NCBI GenBank assembly: GCA_964433875.1
Contig: CAYSSO010000022.1
Location: 1 to 28,967, forward strand
Reading direction: 5' to 3'
Length of the DNA: 28,967 nucleotides
Origin: Athalassotoga sp964433875
Lineage (GTDB): Bacteria; Thermotogota; Thermotogae; Mesoaciditogales; Mesoaciditogaceae
Shown piece after piece: positions 14,754-22,274 of the stretch. Every line of letters begins with the position of its first letter. Position 1 is the first letter of the stretch. The translations under genes and the position numbers were made by a program. Below the pieces are notes generated by a model. The model had not been told where the DNA came from. It saw only the letters and a list, made by a program, of their open reading frames with translations, and did no database searches.

Positions 14754-16412
14754 ATGAAAAAACAGAATACGATTCTTCTATTGCTTTTTATCTTCGGCAT
14801 ATTCATGGGCGCAATAGATTCGGGTATCGTATCTCCTGCGAGGTTGATAATAGGAAACAGTTTCGGAATAGATCAAAGTCTCGGAATATGGATGATAACA
14901 CTTTACACGCTCATATACGCGGCATCAATGCCGATAATGGGGAAGTTGGGGGACAGAAGAGGGTACAAAAAGATATTCATAATAGGCATAACCATATTTG
15001 GATTAGGTTCTTTTCTTTCCGGAATGAATAATTTCTTTGGCAATTTCTGGCTTTTCCTGCTTGCAAGATCGATTCAGGCTCTCGGGGCCGGTGGCATGAT
15101 TCCGATAGCAACCACAGCCGTCAGCAAGATCTTGCCGGAAGAGAAAAAAGGTACTGCGCTCGGGATAGTCGGCGGAGTTTACGGTATAGCGACGATAGTA
15201 GGACCGACAATGGGAAGCTTTATACTCTCGATAGCGGGAACGGATAAATGGGGATGGCTCTTTTTCATAAACGTGCCTATAAGCGTCTTCGTCATCTTAC
15301 TTTCTTTGAGTGTTAAAGAAATAGAGATAGAGAAAGCGTCAAAGAAGTTAGACATAATTGGTTCGATCCTTTTAGCCGCCTCGATAGGAAGTCTGATGTA
15401 CGCGCTTACGAATTTAGACTTTTTCAATCTTTCAAATTCTATTCGCGATTTAAATGTCTACCCCTTTCTTATAGCCTTTGCCGTGCTCTTCCCGTTGATG
15501 CTTTTATTCGAAAGCAAAAATGAGGATCCAATCTTCAACACGAAATTTTTGACAAATCCGAACACGTTTTTCATCATGATGACCGCTCTTGTTGTCGGCA
15601 TAGGAATGATGGGGCTCATATTCATCCCGCAATTTGCCGAAAACATTCTGAAAATTCCGGCCGGCACAGGTGGATATGTCGTCACCCTTTTGGCGATATT
15701 TTCAGGCATAGCGGCTCCACTTTCCGGAGTTATCGTAGACAAGCGCGGAGCAATTTTCGTGATGTCGATAGGCTTTGTCTTCAACATCGCAGGTGCGCTC
15801 TTTTTGGGATACGTCACGACGTACATGCTTAATTTTGTCGGCCTCTTTATAGGGCTTTTGATGATGGGAATCGGGATAGGCTTTACCTTAGGAGCACCTT
15901 TGAACTACATGATACTCAAAAGCGTTGATTCGAAAAATTCGGCCTCGGCGCTTGCAAATCTTTCCTTGATGAGATCGATAGGTATAACAGTTGCTCCGAA
16001 TGTGATGGTGGGATTTTTGGTTCAGGCCGGAAAAAGCCTTCAGACCAATCTTACGCAAACTTTAAATAGTGTCGGAATAAAAATACCACCCATAAAGATG
16101 GATTCTCAAGTTACCAATGCCTTTGCGTCGCTTCAAAATGCGGATGTCACGAATATAGTCACCAAACTCGAAGATGTGCTTAACAAAGTAATTCCTTTTC
16201 CTCTGAATAAATTAGTCGTAAATGACGTTCAAGGCGTAAAGGATAAAATACAGCAGACCTTTCAATCAACGATAAATACGGGATATACGGAGATGTTTTT
16301 GACGACGGCTATCATCTCTTTGATAGGATTAATCTTCGTTTTAATGGTCAGAAAGTTAAAATCGCCGGTTGTTGCAGATGCAAAAGAAATTTTGGAAGAA
16401 AAAATTGATTAA
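14754..16412 (+). CDS. MFS transporter, DHA2 (EmrB/QacA-like) family
   Basis: A 552-residue inner-membrane transporter with about 14 hydrophobic segments, likely a proton-coupled exporter of drugs or amphipathic compounds. An acidic residue lies in TM1 (MGAIDSGIVSP). Motif A is GKLGDRRGYKK between TM2 and TM3, and the antiporter motif C is GIATIVGPTMGSF in TM5. Between TM13 and TM14 is an unusually long hydrophilic loop of about 85 residues (roughly 16030-16280), predicted helical. It is the first gene of a five-gene operon and is followed after 12 bp by a secreted protein. The substrate is unknown. Confidence 0.92.
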   Translation: MKKQNTILLLLFIFGIFMGAIDSGIVSPARLIIGNSFGIDQSLGIWMITLYTLIYAASMPIMGKLGDRRGYKKIFIIGITIFGLGSFLSGMNNFFGNFWLFLLARSIQALGAGGMIPIATTAVSKILPEEKKGTALGIVGGVYGIATIVGPTMGSFILSIAGTDKWGWLFFINVPISVFVILLSLSVKEIEIEKASKKLDIIGSILLAASIGSLMYALTNLDFFNLSNSIRDLNVYPFLIAFAVLFPLMLLFESKNEDPIFNTKFLTNPNTFFIMMTALVVGIGMMGLIFIPQFAENILKIPAGTGGYVVTLLAIFSGIAAPLSGVIVDKRGAIFVMSIGFVFNIAGALFLGYVTTYMLNFVGLFIGLLMMGIGIGFTLGAPLNYMILKSVDSKNSASALANLSLMRSIGITVAPNVMVGFLVQAGKSLQTNLTQTLNSVGIKIPPIKMDSQVTNAFASLQNADVTNIVTKLEDVLNKVIPFPLNKLVVNDVQGVKDKIQQTFQSTINTGYTEMFLTTAIISLIGLIFVLMVRKLKSPVVADAKEILEEKID

Positions 16413-16424
16413 GAGGTGATTTTC

Positions 16425-17094
16425 ATGAAATACAAATTTTTAGTATTTTTACTCGCTTCATTGGCAATGGCATCGATTACCTTTGCCCACGCACCAATCG
16501 TTTCGACGATGTCGGGGTCGGACATATCGAATGCCATTCCGATAAATCACATAGAAATATCACAAGTTTTGTACAAAGTCTTCGATCACGACAACAGTTT
16601 TCTTTGGATGACCTTTGAAGGCACGAAAGGACAGAGTTTGTATTTTCAGCCAGGTGTTCCGAAGATAGACAAATTCAAAGATTTAAAACCCGAGGTTGTT
16701 ATAGTCGGACCTGGCCTGCCAAAGGCAAATGATCTGCCTTTTGAAATTCCATCCGGCATGGGTGCGCTTGCATTTACGTCAACGGGTACACCGACCGTCT
16801 TTTATGAACCCGTAACGGATACATATTCGTGGATATATTTCAACCAGACGATAACCTTGCCAGAAAGCGGAAGATATTACATAGNNNNNNNNNNNNNNNN
16901 NNNNNNNNNNNNNNNNNNNNNNNNNNNNNNNNNNNNNNNNNNNNNNNNNNNNNNNNNATATAATAAACGTCTTCAACATACTTCCGCAGGTAAGGGCATT
17001 TTATGGCCTTACAGGCCTTCCAGGCTGGATGAACGCGGTAATAGGAATTTCCGCGGTCGGACTGATATTTTTAATCGCTTTCATTTTGAGGTGA
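16425..17094 (+). CDS. Secreted, C-terminally membrane-anchored protein of unknown function; assembly gap inside
   Basis: I do not recognise the family with certainty. The ATG at 16425 follows AGAGGTGA. A signal peptide (KYKFLVFLLASLAMASITFA, without its Met) is likely cleaved before HAPIVSTMSG, giving an N-terminal His. A beta-rich domain follows, with segments such as SFLWMTFEGTKGQSLYFQPG and VVIVGPGLPK. A gap of 73 N (16885-16957) interrupts it. After the gap, in a frame one base off, the protein resumes (FNILPQVRAFYGLTGLPGW) and ends in one transmembrane helix and Arg, with a stop at 17092-17094. The true gap is probably 72 or 75 bases. The domain should face the periplasm, with the C-terminus as anchor. 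Confidence 0.7.
16885..16957. other. Assembly gap (73 N) inside the secreted-protein gene
   Basis: The frames on either side differ by one base; a true length of 72 or 75 would restore one continuous ORF. Confidence 0.95.
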
Positions 17095-17099
17095 TGTGA

Positions 17100-17735
17100 A
17101 TGGAACTTTCCGATCTTAAGTCCAATCTTTATGCGGGAAGAAAAAAAGAAAGTGTAGAATTATTTATTTCGGCACTTGACAGTGGAATGGATGTGATCGA
17201 ACTCTACAAATTATTTGCCAAAATTCTCAACGAATGGGACTGCGATTACGAGTCGGATCCTTTGTGCATATGGAAAGAGCATGTGATGTCTTCGATCGTC
17301 AGAACATGCATAGAATGTGCGTATCCTTACATAATAAAATCAAAAATGCCGGATATGTCCCTGACCTGTGCGGCTTTCTGTCCGCAGGAAGAAGAGCACG
17401 AACTTGGCTCCAGAATGAGTGCTGATATCTTCACACTCAACGGTATCAAAACCGTTTTTTCTGGGAAAGAAGTACCTTTTGAAACGTTCATAGAGGCTAT
17501 AAAAGCCGAAAAATTCGATATGATATCCATAAGCATAACGAACTACTACAATCTTGTATATCTTTGCAAGTTCATAGAAGGTCTAAAAAAATATTCTCCC
17601 CAAACAAAAATAATTGCCAGTGGTCGTGCATGCGTTAAAAATCCCGAATACACCAAAAAATGCGGAGTTGATTTTCTGTTCAGTGATTTTGATGAGCTTG
17701 TTAAATTTTTAAAAGATCTGAGGGGATCAAAATGA
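17100..17735 (+). CDS. Stand-alone cobalamin (B12)-binding protein, CarH-like module without a DNA-binding domain
   Basis: A cytoplasmic protein of 211 residues. A helical cap (about 1-80) carries W46 and E60-H61 (CIWKEHVMSS), reminiscent of the W-x9-EH motif of CarH-type photoreceptors but with 13 residues between. A Rossmann-like B12-binding domain (about 85-210) has E98-x-H100-x-x-G103 (EEHELGS), where H100 would be the lower cobalt ligand; CarH also has ExHxxG where methyltransferases have DxHxxG. There is no MerR helix-turn-helix and no methyltransferase domain. Nine cysteines are present. It follows the secreted protein by 5 bp and overlaps the ABC permease by 4 bp. A sensing role is inference; a corrinoid methyl carrier is the alternative. 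Confidence 0.8.
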   Translation: MELSDLKSNLYAGRKKESVELFISALDSGMDVIELYKLFAKILNEWDCDYESDPLCIWKEHVMSSIVRTCIECAYPYIIKSKMPDMSLTCAAFCPQEEEHELGSRMSADIFTLNGIKTVFSGKEVPFETFIEAIKAEKFDMISISITNYYNLVYLCKFIEGLKKYSPQTKIIASGRACVKNPEYTKKCGVDFLFSDFDELVKFLKDLRGSK

Positions 17736-18901
17736 GTTTGCCGTTCAAAATTGCTTTAAGATTCATAAGATACAACAGATCCCAGTCGATTTTCATAATT
17801 TTAAGCATAGCGATAGGAATATCCGTTCAAATATTCATAGGCCTTTTGATCCAAAGCCTTCAGACAAGTTTGGTACAAACAACGATAGGCAATTCTTCTC
17901 AAATAACCATTGTATCTAAACTTCAGGGCACACCCGTGAGCGGTTGGGATGGGATAATCCAAAAGATAAGTTCAGATCCTCAATACAACAAAGACATAAA
18001 ATATGTTTCTCCGTCCGTAGATACGCCGATCTTCATTTCGGAAGGTTCTGCGATAAATTCATTGCTTTTGAGAGGATTCAATTTCAAAGATTCTGACCCC
18101 ATATATCATTTCAACTCACACATCATAGAAGGGACACTTCCCACAAATGACAACGAAATAATGATAGGAAAGCAATTTGCAAAGGATACCAACTTAAGCG
18201 TTGGAAAAACCGTGACGGTTTTTACGGCAAAAAGACAGTTGAAGATACTTAAAATAAGCGGTATCTTCGATTTCAACGTATCAGCCATAAATTCGTCATG
18301 GGCTATATCGAATTTGCAAACGGCTCAAAATATCGGCGGATTCGGCAATAACGTAAGCAGCATAGAAATGCAGGTTGTAAATGTCTTTGATGCCAAAAAG
18401 ATTTCGGAAGAGATCGCCCAAACGCTTAACAATCCTTCGATAAAGGTCGAAAACTGGGAAGATCAAAACGCGGATCTACTTACCGGCCTTCAGGGTCAAA
18501 GCATTTCAAGCATAATGATCCAGGTTTTTGTCATAGTGGCAGTTACACTTGCGATAGCGAGTGTCCTTGCCATAACGGTCTTGCAAAAATCGAAAGAAAT
18601 AGGGATATTGAAAGCAATGGGTCTTACTGACGGAAAAACAGGCTTTGTCTTTTTGTTTCAAGGATTAATTCTCGGAATCATAGGTGCTCTTGCCGGTGCG
18701 GGATTGGGGCTCGGACTGTCCTTCATGTTCGCAAAATTTGCGGTAAATTCTAACGGGACACCGGTCGTGCCGCTTGAGATAAATTACTTCTTTGTACTCA
18801 TATCCATGATAATAGCGATAACCGCATCCGTTGTCGCCTCCGTAATACCTGCAAGAAGTTCGATAAGCCTTGATCCGATAGAGGTGATAAGAAATGGCTG
18901 A
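17732..18901 (+). CDS. ABC transporter permease, FtsX/MacB family
   Basis: A 389-residue inner-membrane protein with the four-helix type VII layout. One transmembrane helix (about 16-38, SIFIILSIAIGISVQIFIGL) is followed by a large periplasmic domain (about 40-255) and three C-terminal helices (about 262-290, 308-335, 352-380). It contains EIGILKAMGLTDGKTGFVF, a typical coupling region. It ends PARSSISLDPIEVIRNG, the usual terminus of the LolC/MacB class. Such proteins move lipoproteins, peptides or drugs by mechanotransmission. It overlaps the B12 gene by 4 bp and its ATPase by 8 bp. Confidence 0.92.
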   Translation: MSLPFKIALRFIRYNRSQSIFIILSIAIGISVQIFIGLLIQSLQTSLVQTTIGNSSQITIVSKLQGTPVSGWDGIIQKISSDPQYNKDIKYVSPSVDTPIFISEGSAINSLLLRGFNFKDSDPIYHFNSHIIEGTLPTNDNEIMIGKQFAKDTNLSVGKTVTVFTAKRQLKILKISGIFDFNVSAINSSWAISNLQTAQNIGGFGNNVSSIEMQVVNVFDAKKISEEIAQTLNNPSIKVENWEDQNADLLTGLQGQSISSIMIQVFVIVAVTLAIASVLAITVLQKSKEIGILKAMGLTDGKTGFVFLFQGLILGIIGALAGAGLGLGLSFMFAKFAVNSNGTPVVPLEINYFFVLISMIIAITASVVASVIPARSSISLDPIEVIRNG

Positions 18902-19586
18902 CATAATAGATCTCAAAAGCATAAACAAATTTTACATATCGGGAAAGATGAAATTTCAGGTACTCCACGACATAAACCTGTCCTTTGAAGAAGGTTCCTT
19001 TAACTCAATAATAGGGCCTTCGGGATCCGGAAAGACCACTCTCATGAATGTGATGGGAATTCTTGACAAACCTCAATCCGGTGAAATAACCATAGACGGA
19101 GAAAGAATAGACAAGATAGAAAAGAAAAGGCTTGCATACATAAGAAATCAAAAAATAGGATTTGTCTTTCAATTTCATTACCTTCTGCCTGAGTTCACGA
19201 TATACGAAAATGTCCTCATGCCTTACCTAATGAAAGATCCAAGGCCCACAAAAGAGGTGATGAAAAGAGCCGAAGAACTCATCGACCTTGTCGGCGTTTC
19301 CAAAATAAAAAGCAACATGGCAACGGAGGCTTCGGGAGGTCAGCAACAAAAGACCGCGATAGCGCGCGCTCTTATGAACAATCCGAAGATAATACTCGCG
19401 GACGAGCCGACGGGAAATCTTGATTCGCAAAGCACAGAAGATATATATGCGCTTTTAAGACAGATAAATAAAAAATACAACACGACCTTTATAATAGTAA
19501 CCCACGACAGAAGAATAGCCGAAAGGACAGACAGAATTGTGGAAATTTTGGATGGCAGGATAATATCCGATATCAAAAAATCTTGA
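18894..19586 (+). CDS. ABC transporter ATP-binding protein, LolD/MacB-like
   Basis: The 230-residue ATPase partner of the upstream permease. It has Walker A GPSGSGKTT (residues 41-49), a Q-loop around Q93 (FVFQFHYLLPEF), signature ASGGQQQK (146-153, Ala in place of the usual Leu), Walker B IILADEPTG (166-174) and the H-loop in VTHDRR. The QFHYLLPEFT region is typical of the LolD/MacB group. It is the last gene of the operon, with a terminator 10 bp downstream. Confidence 0.94.
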   Translation: MADIIDLKSINKFYISGKMKFQVLHDINLSFEEGSFNSIIGPSGSGKTTLMNVMGILDKPQSGEITIDGERIDKIEKKRLAYIRNQKIGFVFQFHYLLPEFTIYENVLMPYLMKDPRPTKEVMKRAEELIDLVGVSKIKSNMATEASGGQQQKTAIARALMNNPKIILADEPTGNLDSQSTEDIYALLRQINKKYNTTFIIVTHDRRIAERTDRIVEILDGRIISDIKKS

Positions 19587-19596
19587 TTTATAAATA

Positions 19597-19618
19597 AAAG
19601 GGCTCGAAAGAGCCCTTT
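19597..19618. terminator. Bidirectional terminator between convergent genes
   Basis: AAAGGGCTC (19597-19605) and GAGCCCTTT (19610-19618) form a perfect 9-bp stem with a GAAA tetraloop. The minus strand has a T-rich tail (TTTATTTAT), so it also serves the PhaR-like gene. Confidence 0.85.
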
Positions 19619-19644
19619 GGATCAGGTAAAAGTTTTTGTGTGGT

Positions 19645-20337
19645 TCATGGAATCGTCCATGTCCACAATTCGATTCCATCTTTTCGTTTGACGCTTAAAA
19701 AATTTTTTCTTACAAGTTCATCTCTTACATGCTCAAAATGATCTAAAGGCCAATTTAGAGAGTTTGCCACTTCTTTTGGATTTACAATATTATCATTTGC
19801 TTTTGACTTTATGTAAGTTATAAGTTCATCATAACTGAGGAGATTAACTAATTTTAGAAGTTCATTCCATATTTTTTTCTGCTCCGCATCGACAATGCTT
19901 TTTTCTATTTTTACATTTCTTTCTTTTAAAATATCGTACAATGTCTTTTCAACTTCTATTGCCATTTCGGCATTTATAACGCCTTCTTCTGATAACTTGT
20001 TGACAATTTTGTTTAAAGTATTTTTATCGGTTGATGCAAGTCTTACAAGATCATAGATAACTTCAAGTGACCTTTTTACCTTTATTATGTTTATCTTGTT
20101 CTTGATAAGATCAAGAGGCGATTCGCCTGAAATATCCAAAAGTTGTCTATTATGATCGAAATGTTTTTGAATCAGCGTGGAAAGCACGTGATCTGTAACA
20201 TCTTCTCCGCTTTTATCTATAACTTTAACGATATCGCCAGCATTTATCATTCTGGCGATATCGCTTAAAGTCGTAAAACGTTTATTTGTGGTATCGTAAA
20301 GCTTTCTGTTAGAATACCTTTTTATAATTATATCCAT
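19645..20337 (-). CDS. PhaR-like protein with N-terminal PHB/PHA accumulation regulator DNA-binding domain
   Basis: A 230-residue protein. Residues 1-60 match the PHB_acc_N type (IIIKRYSNRKLYDTTNKRFT, then LSDIARMINAGDIVKVID), the DNA-binding part of PhaR-type regulators. The rest is mostly helical and unrecognised, ending in a possible winged-helix-like segment (about 165-230, containing NPKEVANSLNWPLDHFEHV). No PHA synthase or phasin gene is in the window. The start at 20337 has no ribosome site and lies at the predicted transcription start. It could regulate the adjacent lipid-transport operon, but nothing proves this. Confidence 0.8.
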   Translation of the reverse strand: MDIIIKRYSNRKLYDTTNKRFTTLSDIARMINAGDIVKVIDKSGEDVTDHVLSTLIQKHFDHNRQLLDISGESPLDLIKNKINIIKVKRSLEVIYDLVRLASTDKNTLNKIVNKLSEEGVINAEMAIEVEKTLYDILKERNVKIEKSIVDAEQKKIWNELLKLVNLLSYDELITYIKSKANDNIVNPKEVANSLNWPLDHFEHVRDELVRKNFLSVKRKDGIELWTWTIP

Positions 20338-20343
20338 GTCTTA

Positions 20344-20352
20344 AGTATAACA
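20344..20352 (-). promoter_or_regulatory. Extended -10 promoter of the PhaR-like gene (leaderless start)
   Basis: On the minus strand TGT (20352-20350) is followed by TATACT (20349-20344), then six bases, TAAGAC, then ATG at 20337. The layout is nearly identical to that of the response regulator. No Shine-Dalgarno is present. The promoter sits in the 18-bp gap after the barrel gene. Confidence 0.5.
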
Positions 20353-20355
20353 TTT

Positions 20356-21504
20356 TTAGAAATAAACCGTACCATTAACATATATTTGACTCTCGCTTGA
20401 ATTGGCGGAATAATAGGCATCCTTCCCGCCGTAAAGGGAACCTCCAATTTTTATTGCGACATTTTGGACAGGAGTGTATTTAAAATTTCCATTAACGGCA
20501 TATCCAAACTGCAGGTTATCCGTAAAACCGATCGAGCCCATGCCGCTGAATTCCAAGGAAGAATTAAAGGTTTTCGTATCGTAAAGAGAAACAGCGTTTT
20601 CTGGATCATTCATATTTTGTCCCGGCAACCCTCTTTCAATTTCAATTCCCATATTTTGATCGAAGATATATCCGTTAACTCCAATTGAGCCGTTGAAATT
20701 AATCTTCGAATTTTGGTAAGTAAGAATCCCTTCGCCGTAAAAATTGTAGTTTTGATTAAACGGAAATGGGCCTGAGAACTCTATTCCAACCGCATTCAGT
20801 TTGGCATTGTAAAGGGTTGGGGTCGCGCTAATTTCAACAGAATATGCGTGATCAAATCCATGGTACAGATCGAAATACAAGTTGTAATTACCTGCAAACA
20901 TCGAGTATCTAATCCCCAATTGAAAATTGGACGGTGTCGGTGGAACAAAAGAAACGGATTTAAACGGAAATGATTGAAGGATATCAGGGGCGAAAATGGG
21001 TACAAGATCGATCTCTAAAGAATTTCCATTGTTGTACCAGTACGTTGCTTGAAGTCCGGTTACAGATTCTCTAACGGGTGATACAGCAAATAAATCTGCA
21101 AAGTTGTAAGGCTCTACAAGATTGACAACGTTAAACAATGGAGAGATGCCCCAGTCTGTGTAATACTTTCCAACTAAAAGATTGGAATTTTGTCCATTAT
21201 ACTCGATGTAGAGTTCGTTAAAGTACAGGTTGGCCATGCTTTCCTGATCAAAGATAGGAGAATCACAATTTGATCCAAAAACATCGGATATCGATCTTGA
21301 CTGGGTAAGTGTGAATTTTACCTTTGCGGTGAAATTGTTCCCGATGTTTAGAGAAGATTCATTTATTTCGTCGATCGCCTCGATGAACTGCCCGTTTACA
21401 TATCGCAGTATGTATCCTCCACTGCTGTAAACAGAAGGTGATGCAATTAATAAATTTGCTGTAAAGATCGTTAAAAGCACTAACAGTGAAATTGATTTTT
21501 TCAT
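20356..21504 (-). CDS. Probable outer-membrane beta-barrel protein
   Basis: A 382-residue protein with a signal peptide (KKSISLLVLLTIFTANLLIA, without its Met). The mature part is rich in alternating polar and aromatic beta-strands and ends in VNGTVYF, a C-terminal Phe typical of barrel assembly signals. Segments such as LLVGKYYTDWGISPLFN suggest a DUF1302- or porin-like barrel; the exact family is uncertain. It would sit in the outer membrane (toga). It is the last gene of the RND operon, 10 bp after the LolA-like gene, with ribosome site AAGGTGAG. Confidence 0.75.
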   Translation of the reverse strand: MKKSISLLVLLTIFTANLLIASPSVYSSGGYILRYVNGQFIEAIDEINESSLNIGNNFTAKVKFTLTQSRSISDVFGSNCDSPIFDQESMANLYFNELYIEYNGQNSNLLVGKYYTDWGISPLFNVVNLVEPYNFADLFAVSPVRESVTGLQATYWYNNGNSLEIDLVPIFAPDILQSFPFKSVSFVPPTPSNFQLGIRYSMFAGNYNLYFDLYHGFDHAYSVEISATPTLYNAKLNAVGIEFSGPFPFNQNYNFYGEGILTYQNSKINFNGSIGVNGYIFDQNMGIEIERGLPGQNMNDPENAVSLYDTKTFNSSLEFSGMGSIGFTDNLQFGYAVNGNFKYTPVQNVAIKIGGSLYGGKDAYYSANSSESQIYVNGTVYF

Positions 21505-21514
21505 TTTCTCACCT

Positions 21515-22273
21515 TCAATAATTCAAATTTGGCTCGAACAAAGTTCTTACAGAAAAGAAAGATACCGGTATATCAATGTTAGATTGGATGTTTTCTATCT
21601 TCAAGATTGTTTCCGAACTACCGTCGGCCATTTTCATATCAATTTGTTTGTACGACCAATGACCGCCGAAATCGGTAAGATCGTTGCATGTCATGGTTTT
21701 GTAAAGAGAAGTTCCCTTGTAAAATTGAACTTTTTCAGGAAGCATATGATCATTTTCTATTGTCATTATAAGTTTTGAATATTCGAAATTTGTGTTTGGC
21801 TTTGGGGTAACTTCCAAAATATAGCACGTTGAACTCTTTGAGATAAGATGGTAATTTGCATTTTGCTCTTGGGAATAAAGTAATGAGAGATCATTAAATG
21901 TAAAATCTGAACCTGCAAATTTTGAATTCTTGGATGATCCCGCTATTCTCTCAATTCTATGGTAGGCCGGCATGTAAAGATATTCATCATTTGATCCTAA
22001 ACTCAAAAATGACATACCCTTTATGCTTTCAGGAGAAACAAAACGTATAAGCGCGAATTTTTGATCTGTAGACTTGTTGTAAATGTAAATGAATAGTGTA
22101 TAACTGTCTACCTGACCATTTTCAGATATCTCCATCTTCATTTCTATTTTCTGGCTTTTAAAATCTGAATTTTGATTTATCACCCGGTTCATAACCTCCT
22201 GACCTGTCATTGAAAATGCGACCATCCACGTTACAGCCAAAACGCCGAGAAGTACAAAGAAACCTTTTTTCAT
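21515..22273 (-). CDS. Outer-membrane lipoprotein-sorting-like (LolA-like) periplasmic protein
   Basis: A 252-residue protein with a signal peptide ending around VAFS. The mature protein resembles the LolA-like family commonly found beside MMPL exporters. Characteristic segments are LIRFVSPESIKGMSFLSL, YLYMPAYHRIERIAG and FAGSDFTFNDLSLL, with LPEKVQFYKGTSLYKTMT further on. It probably carries a lipid or other hydrophobic molecule between the inner-membrane RND protein and the outer membrane. The start lies one base after the RND stop codon, so expression is coupled. Confidence 0.85.
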   Translation of the reverse strand: MKKGFFVLLGVLAVTWMVAFSMTGQEVMNRVINQNSDFKSQKIEMKMEISENGQVDSYTLFIYIYNKSTDQKFALIRFVSPESIKGMSFLSLGSNDEYLYMPAYHRIERIAGSSKNSKFAGSDFTFNDLSLLYSQEQNANYHLISKSSTCYILEVTPKPNTNFEYSKLIMTIENDHMLPEKVQFYKGTSLYKTMTCNDLTDFGGHWSYKQIDMKMADGSSETILKIENIQSNIDIPVSFFSVRTLFEPNLNY

Positions 22274-22274
22274 C

